Assembly: GCA_002307145.1 (NCBI GenBank)
Contig: DBTR01000089.1
Location: 63,177-75,405 of the forward strand
Source: Rhodospirillum sp. UBA1311
Lineage (GTDB): Bacteria > Pseudomonadota > Alphaproteobacteria > Rhodospirillales > Rhodospirillaceae
Length of the DNA stretch: 12,229 bases
Direction of reading: 5' to 3'
In this document: in pieces, positions 7,216 through 12,229 of the stretch
How the letters are laid out: each line of letters starts with the position of its first letter
Numbering within the stretch: the stretch's first letter is position 1
Position numbers and translations under genes: made by a program
The notes under the pieces: model-generated
The model's input: only the letters and a program-made list of their open reading frames with translations
Told to the model about the DNA's origin: nothing
The model's database searches: none

Positions 7216-7650
7216 GTGGACAAGTTTCCCTGGGCCGACGCATATGCCACCGGCAATTGGGTGATCGACACCCAGCACCGCCGACTCCTCGAACTCGCCG
7301 GACTCCTGACCGACGCGCTCGCCGACGGACGTAGCGACGAAGTCGCCGAGCAAGCGATGTCGGCGCTTGAAAACTACGTGCGCTTCCACTTCGCCGAGGA
7401 AGAGGCGTTTCTGGCCTCGATCCGCGCGCCGAGCCTCGCCAAGCACCGCCGCGTGCACGCGTCGCTCACCCTCGACGTCGAGGCGATGCGCTTCAATCTC
7501 GTCGGCCGATATCCAGGCGTCGGCGAACAATTGACCCGCTGGGTCGAGAACTGCCTCGTGCCGCACATGACGGTCGAGGACATGGCGGCGATCGCCGCAA
7601 CCGGCGGCAAGGGTTCCGCGCCCCGGGTGGACGAAGACACTCGCATTTAA
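7216..7650 (+). CDS. Bacteriohemerythrin (single-domain)
   Basis: This is a 144-residue non-heme di-iron O2-binding protein of the hemerythrin family, presumably a cytoplasmic four-helix bundle. All seven expected ligands can be assigned: His21 in IDTQH, His58 and Glu62 in HFAEEE, His77 and His81 in HRRVH, and His117 and Asp122 in HMTVED. The WADAYATGNWVID opening matches the family's W-x3-Y-x-TG-x3-ID start, and the length equals stand-alone bacteriohemerythrins with no attached signalling domain. The C-terminal tail after about residue 127 (GGKGSAPRVDEDTRI) is extra and polar. Start GTG 7216 is supported by GAGGTGA 4 nt upstream. It follows the TPR gene by 37 nt and precedes rlmE by 20 nt. 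Roles known in the family include O2 storage or delivery and oxygen sensing; which applies here is unknown. Confidence 0.92.
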   Translation: MDKFPWADAYATGNWVIDTQHRRLLELAGLLTDALADGRSDEVAEQAMSALENYVRFHFAEEEAFLASIRAPSLAKHRRVHASLTLDVEAMRFNLVGRYPGVGEQLTRWVENCLVPHMTVEDMAAIAATGGKGSAPRVDEDTRI

Positions 7651-7670
7651 AGTTTGGGAGACGGAAGTTG

Positions 7671-8375
7671 GTGGACAGCCGCAAGGGAGATGGCCACGGC
7701 GGTGGCCGGATGCTGCACACGCGGGTCAAGACCGCGCGCGGGCGCAAGAACTCCTCGACGCGCTGGCTGCAGCGGCAGTTGAACGATCCCTACGTCGTCG
7801 CGGCGCGGCGGATGGGCTATCGCTCCCGCGCCGCGTTCAAGCTGAAGGAGCTGAACGAGCGCTTCCAACTGCTCAAGCCCGGGCAACGGGTCGTCGACCT
7901 CGGCTGCGCGCCGGGCGGCTGGACCCAGATCGCGGTCGAGGCGGTGAATCCGGAAAAAACCGGTGGCCAGATCGTCGGACTCGACCTTCTCGAAATGGAC
8001 CCGGTCCACGGCGCGACCAACTTCGTCTGCGACTTCACCGACGACGACGCCCCCGAACGGCTGAAAGCGCTGCTCGGCGGCCCGGTGGACATCGTGCTTT
8101 CCGACATGGCGGCCAACACCACCGGCCATCCCGCCACCGACCATCTGCGCATCGTCGCGCTGCTCGAAATGGCCTATGCCTTCGCCTGCGAAGTCCTGAA
8201 GCCGGGCGGAGTGTTCGTCGCCAAGGTGTTCCAGGGCGGCGCGGAGGCCGAATTCCTGGCGGTGATGAAGCGCGACTTCGAATCCGTGCGCCACGCCAAA
8301 CCCCCGGCAAGCCGCAAGGATTCGGCCGAGACCTACGTCGTCGCGACCGGCTATCGCGGCCACGCATCGGAGTAG
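7671..8375 (+). CDS. rlmE: 23S rRNA (uridine-2552-2'-O)-methyltransferase, FtsJ family
   Basis: RlmE methylates the 2'-O of U2552 in the peptidyl-transferase A-loop of 23S rRNA late in 50S assembly, using S-adenosylmethionine. The 234-residue product carries the SAM-binding motif VVDLGCAPGGWTQ (about 75-87) and the complete K-D-K-E catalytic tetrad: Lys57 in RAAFKLKE, Asp145 in VLSDMAAN, Lys185 in VFVAKVFQG and Glu220 in SAETYVVA. The basic N-terminal extension (about 30 residues, rich in Arg, Lys and Gly) is longer than in E. coli, which I recall as common in alphaproteobacterial homologues. TTG 7668 and GTG 7671 are both possible: GGGAG at 7656-7660 serves either, and GTG is preferred as the stronger codon. 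It is likely the last gene of the transcript that includes the hemerythrin. Confidence 0.95.
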   Translation: MDSRKGDGHGGGRMLHTRVKTARGRKNSSTRWLQRQLNDPYVVAARRMGYRSRAAFKLKELNERFQLLKPGQRVVDLGCAPGGWTQIAVEAVNPEKTGGQIVGLDLLEMDPVHGATNFVCDFTDDDAPERLKALLGGPVDIVLSDMAANTTGHPATDHLRIVALLEMAYAFACEVLKPGGVFVAKVFQGGAEAEFLAVMKRDFESVRHAKPPASRKDSAETYVVATGYRGHASE

Positions 8376-8395
8376 CGCGATTTTTGCATCCGGCC

Positions 8396-8428
8396 TTGCC
8401 TTCCCTCCGCCGCGCAAATGTGTATAGT
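8396..8428 (+). promoter_or_regulatory. Candidate promoter of guaB
   Basis: A -10-like TATAGT at 8423-8428 lies 30 nt before the guaB start in an otherwise GC-rich gap after rlmE. The matching -35 is unclear: TTGCCT at 8396-8401 is the better sequence but leaves a 21-bp spacer, while TTCCCT at 8401-8406 gives 16 bp with a weaker match. The leader would be very short, leaving no room for a riboswitch. Confidence 0.35.
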
Positions 8429-8446
8429 GCGGCATCGAAAATTCCC

Positions 8447-8453
8447 AAGGAGG
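8447..8453 (+). promoter_or_regulatory. guaB: Consensus Shine-Dalgarno of guaB
   Basis: AAGGAGG is a full match to the anti-Shine-Dalgarno complement and ends 5 nt before GTG 8459. It fixes the guaB start there, although the frame stays open upstream to 8384. Confidence 0.9.
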
Positions 8454-8458
8454 CGAAG

Positions 8459-9922
8459 GTGAACATTCTAGAGGCTCTCACCTTTGACGACGTCCTGCTG
8501 GTCCCGGCGGAATCTCACGTTCTCCCGGCGCAAGCGAGCACCAAGACCCGGCTCACCCGTACCATCGAACTCGGCATCCCCCTGATTTCCGCGGCCATGG
8601 ACACGGTCACGGAAGCGCCGATGGCAATCGCCATGGCCCAGGCGGGCGGCATGGGCGTGATCCATAAAAACATGGATATCGCAGCCCAGGCCGAGGAAGT
8701 CCGGCGGGTGAAGAAGTTCGAATCGGGCATGGTCGTCAATCCGGTCACCATCCACCCCGAGCAGACGCTCGCCGACGCGCTCGCGCTGATGGACCACTAC
8801 CACATTTCCGGCATTCCCGTGGTCGAGGCGGGCGGCAAGCTCGTCGGTATCCTCACCAACCGCGATGTCCGCTTCGCCACCGATCCGACCCAGGCGGTCT
8901 CCGCGCTGATGACCAAGGACGGACTGATCACCGTCAACGAAGGCGTCGGCGCCGCCGAGGCGAAGCGTCTCCTCCACCATCACCGCATCGAGAAGCTGCT
9001 GGTGGTGGACGACAAGTACCGCTGCATCGGCCTGATCACCGTCAAGGACATGGAAAAGGCGCAGACCTATCCGAACTCCTCGAAGGACGAACAGGGCCGC
9101 CTGCGCTGCGCCGCCGCAACCGGCGTCGGCACCGACGGCATAGAGCGCGCCGCCGCGTTGATCGCGGCGGGCTGCGACGTGATCGTCGTCGACACCGCGC
9201 ACGGCCACTCGTTCGGCGTTCTCTCGGTGGTCCGCGAGATCAAGGCGATGAGCAACGCCGTCCAGGTGATCGCGGGCAACATCGCGACGCCCGAGGGCGC
9301 TCAGTGGCTGATCGACGCGGGCGCGGACGCGATCAAGGTCGGCATCGGCCCGGGCTCGATCTGCACCACCCGGATCGTCGCCGGCGTCGGCGTGCCGCAG
9401 TTCTCGGCGGTGATGGAAACCGCAGTGGTCTGCCGCGCGGCGGGCGTGCCGATGATCTCCGACGGCGGCCTCAAGAACTCGGGCGACATGGCCAAGGCGA
9501 TCGCCGCCGGCGCCGACGCGGTGATGATGGGCTCGCTGCTCGCCGGAACCGACGAAGCCCCGGGCGAGGTCTTCATGTTCCAGGGCCGCTCCTATAAGTC
9601 CTATCGCGGCATGGGCTCGCTCGGCGCGATGGCGCGGGGCTCGGCGGACCGCTACTTCCAGGCCGAGGTCAAGGACAACCTCAAGCTCGTCCCGGAAGGC
9701 GTCGAAGGCCGCGTCCCCTACAAGGGTCCGGTCGGTCCGATCATCCATCAGCTCGTCGGCGGCTTGAAGGCGGCGATGGGCTACACCGGCAACGGTACGA
9801 TCGACGCGATGCACGAGAAGGCCCGCTTCCGCCGCATCACCGGCGCGGGCTTCCGCGAGAGCCACGTCCATGACGTCGCGATCACCCGCGAAGCTCCGAA
9901 CTACCAGCCGCCGTCGGTCTGA
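8459..9922 (+). CDS. guaB: IMP dehydrogenase
   Basis: This enzyme oxidises IMP to XMP with NAD+, the rate-limiting step of guanine nucleotide synthesis. The 487-residue product matches the standard bacterial length. The (beta/alpha)8 barrel begins with LTFDDVLLVPAES and is interrupted by two CBS domains (about 93-140 and 150-200), the sites where adenine and guanine nucleotides regulate bacterial IMPDH. The catalytic loop GIGPGSICTTRIVAG carries the nucleophile Cys302. SDGGLKNSGD (334-343), MMGSLLAGTDEAPGE, the mobile-flap region near RGSADRYFQ and the YKSYRGMGSLGAM phosphate-binding loop are all present, as is GVEGRVPYKG. Translation starts at GTG 8459 under a perfect Shine-Dalgarno. The gene is followed by an array of hairpins and then rsmB and guaA, so the two guanine-pathway enzymes flank an rRNA methylase. 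Confidence 0.98.
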   Translation: MNILEALTFDDVLLVPAESHVLPAQASTKTRLTRTIELGIPLISAAMDTVTEAPMAIAMAQAGGMGVIHKNMDIAAQAEEVRRVKKFESGMVVNPVTIHPEQTLADALALMDHYHISGIPVVEAGGKLVGILTNRDVRFATDPTQAVSALMTKDGLITVNEGVGAAEAKRLLHHHRIEKLLVVDDKYRCIGLITVKDMEKAQTYPNSSKDEQGRLRCAAATGVGTDGIERAAALIAAGCDVIVVDTAHGHSFGVLSVVREIKAMSNAVQVIAGNIATPEGAQWLIDAGADAIKVGIGPGSICTTRIVAGVGVPQFSAVMETAVVCRAAGVPMISDGGLKNSGDMAKAIAAGADAVMMGSLLAGTDEAPGEVFMFQGRSYKSYRGMGSLGAMARGSADRYFQAEVKDNLKLVPEGVEGRVPYKGPVGPIIHQLVGGLKAAMGYTGNGTIDAMHEKARFRRITGAGFRESHVHDVAITREAPNYQPPSV

Positions 9923-9947
9923 ATGCAGTCTCATCGGAAAAAGCAGG

Positions 9948-10104
9948 TCGGGGCGCCGCCCCGATCCCCGCGAGGGGTCTCGGACCCCTCGACCCCATTA
10001 TGGTTTGCCGGGAGGCGGGGGGAAGCCCCCCGCCTCCCGGCAAATCAAGTGAAGGGTTCCAAGGGCCTCGGGCCCTTGGCAGGGTCCAGGGGCAGCGCCC
10101 CTGG
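9948..10104. repeat. Five tandem perfect hairpins (GC-rich palindromic array) between guaB and rsmB
   Basis: This 157-bp stretch is almost entirely palindromic. Stems and loops are: 9948-9964 (7 bp, loop GCC), 9971-9991 (9 bp, loop TCG), 10004-10044 (19 bp, loop AAG), 10059-10079 (9 bp, loop TCG) and 10086-10104 (8 bp, loop AGC). All pairings are perfect Watson-Crick and every loop is exactly 3 nt. The fourth and fifth units are diverged copies of one design, both beginning AGGGT(T)CCA and ending TGGC. Comparable GC-rich palindromes recur in intergenic regions of many Alphaproteobacteria, so this is probably a compound dispersed repeat rather than a one-off. Possible roles are mRNA 3'-end protection, RNase III or RNase E processing, or transcription attenuation. 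No protein is supported here: the short open frames across it are symmetric artefacts. Confidence 0.9.
10004..10044. repeat. 19-bp perfect palindrome with 3-nt loop
   Basis: This is the longest unit of the array. The left arm is 10004-10022, the loop AAG is 10023-10025 and the right arm is 10026-10044, with no mismatch. It opens TTTGCCGGGAGGC and contains a run of six G paired to six C. As RNA it would be extremely stable and long enough to be a plausible RNase III substrate. No T-run follows on the + strand, so it is not a standard terminator. Confidence 0.9.
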
Positions 10105-10115
10105 CCTGAGTTTTT
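10080..10115 (+). terminator. Terminator-like hairpin just upstream of the rsmB ribosome site
   Basis: The fifth hairpin (10086-10104) can extend by four pairs, CAGG at 10080-10083 with CCTG at 10105-10108, leaving a two-base bulge on the left arm. TTTTT at 10111-10115 then follows after two bases, giving a 12-bp terminator-like shape. It ends 2 nt before the rsmB Shine-Dalgarno and 13 nt before its start codon, so full termination would cut off rsmB-guaA unless a promoter lies within the array; attenuation or partial read-through is an alternative. Confidence 0.5.
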
Positions 10116-10117
10116 CC

Positions 10118-10124
10118 AAGGAGG
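10118..10124 (+). promoter_or_regulatory. rsmB: Consensus Shine-Dalgarno of rsmB
   Basis: AAGGAGG ends 4 nt before ATG 10129 and decides that start. The frame is open upstream to about 10000, but that part is hairpin-array sequence. Confidence 0.88.
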
Positions 10125-10128
10125 CGGC

Positions 10129-11496
10129 ATGACACCGGGCGGACGGATACAAGCAGCGATCGAGGCCCTGGATTTCGCGCGGATGGAAAGCCGTCCGGCG
10201 GATCGGGTGCTGCACGATTATTTCCGCGACCGGCGGTTCATCGGCGGCAAGGATCGCCGCGCGATCACCGAGATGTTCTGGGGCGCGATGCGCAACCGCG
10301 CGCGTCTGGCGTCGGATTGCGCCATCGCCGAGGGCCGCAACGTGACCGACGCGCAGGTGCGGGCCGAGAGCGGTCGCCGTTTGATGATCGCGCTGTGCGT
10401 TGCCGAAAAGGTCGCGAACGAGCTGGATCTCGCGTTGTTCACCGGCGAGGCTTACGCCCCGGTGGCGCTCGATAAGCGTGAGGTCGAGTGGGTCACGGCG
10501 ATGCGGCAGGTGAAGGCCTCCGACCGGCCGGAGTGGGCCTGGGCCGAAACTCCGGAATGGCTGTGGCCGCGCTTCCAGGAACTTTACGCCGGTGCCGAAG
10601 AGGCCGAGATCAAGGCCGCGCGTACCGAGGCGAGCGTCGATCTGCGAATCAATACCTTGAAGGCCGAGCGCAGCTCCGTTGCGTTGCGCCTGAGCGCCGA
10701 GGGCGTGGCGACCGAGCCGATGCGCTTCTCGCCCTGGGGCCTGCGCTGCACCGAGCGGTCGAACGTCGCCGCCACCCAGGCGTTCCAGGAAGGCTGGGTC
10801 GAGGTCCAGGACGAATCCGCGCAGTTGGCCGCGCTGCTCGTCGGCGCGAAGCCGGGGGAGAGCGTCGTCGACTTCTGCGCCGGGGCGGGCGGCAAGACCC
10901 TGGCGCTCGCCGCCGCGATGAACAATTCCGGTCGCCTGACCGCTTGCGACATCTCGCAGGCGCGGCTCGATCGTGGAGCGGTGCGCCTGCGCCGCGCCGG
11001 GGCGTTCAACGTCACCCGTCGCGCCCTCGCGAGCGAGAGCGACAAGTGGGTGAAGCGCCACAAGGAAACCTACGACCGGGTGATGGTGGACGCGCCGTGC
11101 AGCGGCTCGGGCACTTGGCGGCGCAATCCCGATGCGCGCTGGCGCACCACGCCCGAGGATCTCGCGCAGTTGCAGAACGTGCAGGCGCGGATCTTGAATT
11201 CGGCGGCGCGGCTGGTGCGCCCCGGCGGGCGGCTGGTCTACGCGACCTGTTCGATGTTTTCCGAGGAGAACGAGGCTCAGGTGGAGACCTTCCTGGCCGC
11301 GCGCGACGACTTCGCGCTGCTGCCGGTGGCGGCCGCCTGGCCGGAAAATCTCGGTCCGGTTCCTGCCGAACTGGCCGAGATGCGGATGCTTCGCCTGACG
11401 CCCGGGCGTCACGGCACCGATGGATTCTTCGTCGCGGTGATGGAACGCGCCGCCAAGCCCGACGAAGCAGAGCTGGAACAGGGAGAGACGGCATGA
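10129..11496 (+). CDS. rsmB: RsmB/NOP-family 16S rRNA m5C methyltransferase
   Basis: This SAM-dependent enzyme methylates cytosine C5 in rRNA; RsmB acts on 16S C967 in E. coli. The 455-residue product has an N-terminal helical, NusB-like region (about 1-130, including YFRDRRFIGGKDRRAITEMF) and a C-terminal Rossmann methyltransferase domain. Motif I is VVDFCAGAGGKT (247-256), motif IV is DAPCSGSGTWRRNPD with Cys324 (product release in the family mechanism), and motif VI is YATCSMFSEENE with the nucleophile Cys374. DESAQLAALL (228-237) is another family signature. A short acidic tail after about residue 440 is not part of the core fold. The stop overlaps the guaA start as ATGA, implying coupled translation. 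RsmB is the best match given the NusB-like region and guaB/guaA context; other NOP-family members such as RsmF are less likely. Confidence 0.92.
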   Translation: MTPGGRIQAAIEALDFARMESRPADRVLHDYFRDRRFIGGKDRRAITEMFWGAMRNRARLASDCAIAEGRNVTDAQVRAESGRRLMIALCVAEKVANELDLALFTGEAYAPVALDKREVEWVTAMRQVKASDRPEWAWAETPEWLWPRFQELYAGAEEAEIKAARTEASVDLRINTLKAERSSVALRLSAEGVATEPMRFSPWGLRCTERSNVAATQAFQEGWVEVQDESAQLAALLVGAKPGESVVDFCAGAGGKTLALAAAMNNSGRLTACDISQARLDRGAVRLRRAGAFNVTRRALASESDKWVKRHKETYDRVMVDAPCSGSGTWRRNPDARWRTTPEDLAQLQNVQARILNSAARLVRPGGRLVYATCSMFSEENEAQVETFLAARDDFALLPVAAAWPENLGPVPAELAEMRMLRLTPGRHGTDGFFVAVMERAAKPDEAELEQGETA

Positions 11497-12229
11497 CCGA
11501 CCGGATTCTGATCATCGACTTCGGCTCGCAGGTGACGCAGCTGATCGCACGCCGCGTGCGCGAGGCCGGGGTCTACAGCGAGATCCACCCGTTCCAGAAG
11601 GTGACGGTGGAGAGCATCCGCGAATTCGATCCGAAGGGCGTGATCCTCTCCGGCGGCCCGGCCTCGGTGACCGAGGCGGAAAGCCCGCGCGCGCCGCAGG
11701 GCCTGTTCGAGATGGGCCTGCCGCTCCTGGGCATCTGCTATGGCCAGCAGACCATGGTGCATCAGCTCGGCGGCCTGGTCGAAGGCTCGGACCACCGCGA
11801 GTTCGGCCGTGCCTATGTCGAGGTTTCGGGCGATTGCGCCCTGTTCACCGGGGCCTGGGCCTCGGGCGCGAAGGAACAGGTGTGGATGAGCCACGGCGAC
11901 CGCGTCACCCGCCTGCCGGAAGGCTTCGCCGTGATGGCGACGAGCGAGGGCGCGCCCTTCGCCGCGATCGCCAACGAGGCGAAGAAGTTCTACGCGACCC
12001 AGTTCCACGTCGAAGTGGTGCATACCCCGCACGGCGCGCAGCTGATCCAGAACTTCGTCCACAACGTCTGCGGCTGCGCGGGCGACTGGACGATGGCGGC
12101 GTTCCGCGAACAGGCGATCGGCGCGATCCGCAAGCAGGTCGGCAAGGGCCGGGTGATCTGCGGCCTTTCGGGCGGCGTCGACAGCTCGGTGGCGGCGGCG
12201 CTGCTGCACGAGGCGATCGGCGACCAGCT
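11493..12229 (+). CDS. guaA: GMP synthase (glutamine-hydrolysing), 5' part, truncated by window end
   Basis: GuaA aminates XMP to GMP using ATP and glutamine-derived ammonia, the step after GuaB. The first 245 codons are present with no stop before the window end. The class-I glutamine amidotransferase domain (about 1-195) begins RILIIDFGSQVTQLIARRVRE and has SGGPASV, the nucleophile Cys82 in GICYGQQ, and His172 and Glu174 of the catalytic triad. That last segment reads QFHVEVVHTPHG, with Val where the family almost always has Pro (FHPE). The ATP-pyrophosphatase domain begins before the cut, showing the SGGVDSS P-loop at 226-232. ATG 11493 overlaps the rsmB stop as ATGA, and GGGAGA at 11481-11486 lies 6 nt upstream. 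The remainder, including the XMP-binding dimerisation domain, lies outside the window. Confidence 0.97.
   Translation, partial: MTDRILIIDFGSQVTQLIARRVREAGVYSEIHPFQKVTVESIREFDPKGVILSGGPASVTEAESPRAPQGLFEMGLPLLGICYGQQTMVHQLGGLVEGSDHREFGRAYVEVSGDCALFTGAWASGAKEQVWMSHGDRVTRLPEGFAVMATSEGAPFAAIANEAKKFYATQFHVEVVHTPHGAQLIQNFVHNVCGCAGDWTMAAFREQAIGAIRKQVGKGRVICGLSGGVDSSVAAALLHEAIGDQ

Noticed and set aside
8354..8386. Terminator after rlmE at the TTTTT near 8381
   Set aside because: Only a 5-bp TCGCG/CGCGA pairing with a long loop can be drawn before the T-run, too weak to call.
8376..8458. Purine riboswitch upstream of guaB
   Set aside because: The gap is 83 nt including a candidate promoter, and no aptamer-like junction or conserved core can be drawn.
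9948..10108. CRISPR array
   Set aside because: The units are inverted repeats of different lengths and sequences, not identical direct repeats with unique spacers, and no cas gene is present.
10000..10128. Longer rsmB start at about 10000
   Set aside because: The extra 43 codons are hairpin-array sequence. ATG 10129 has a consensus AAGGAGG 4 nt upstream and begins the conserved protein.
9923..10132. Small open frames across the guaB-rsmB gap
   Set aside because: They read through perfect palindromes, which keeps frames open on both strands. No ribosome site of their own and no protein-like composition.

Overview
This window looks like chromosomal housekeeping DNA from a high-GC alphaproteobacterium, probably Rhodospirillales or a near relative. 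That placement is an inference from three things: very GC-rich third codon positions, the gene orders argD-argF-hslO and guaB-rsmB-guaA (both familiar from Alphaproteobacteria), and a GC-rich palindromic intergenic element of a kind common in that class. No integrase, transposase, phage gene, tRNA, rRNA or CRISPR array is visible.

Region 1 (1-3063, + strand): the 3' end of argD, complete argF, hslO (Hsp33 redox chaperone) and an uncharacterised lipoprotein. The genes are tightly packed, with an ATGA overlap at argD/argF, and the run closes with a strong intrinsic terminator at 3034-3063. Region 2 (3063-4961, - strand): a small Cys-rich lipoprotein of unknown function followed by a TrkH-family potassium channel subunit, probably co-transcribed and converging on the region 1 terminator. 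Region 3 (4962-5144): a divergent intergenic region holding a CRP/FNR-like palindrome and a separate 7-bp inverted repeat.

Region 4 (5145-8375, + strand): a large protein with a degenerate glycosyltransferase-like domain, TPR repeats and an unassigned C-terminal domain; then a single-domain bacteriohemerythrin with all seven iron ligands; then rlmE (23S rRNA 2'-O-methyltransferase). Gaps of about 37 and 20 nt suggest one transcript. Region 5 (8396-12229, + strand): guaB with a consensus Shine-Dalgarno and a possible promoter, rsmB (16S rRNA m5C methyltransferase) and the 5' part of guaA, cut by the window end. GuaB and GuaA are the two consecutive steps from IMP to GMP, and rsmB sits between them.

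The most striking non-coding structure is the 206-nt guaB-rsmB gap. It holds five consecutive perfect hairpins, each with a 3-nt loop, including a 19-bp perfect stem. The last one can extend into a terminator-like structure ending just before the rsmB ribosome binding site. No clearly novel multi-gene system was found; the hairpin array and the glycosyltransferase/TPR protein are the best candidates for follow-up.
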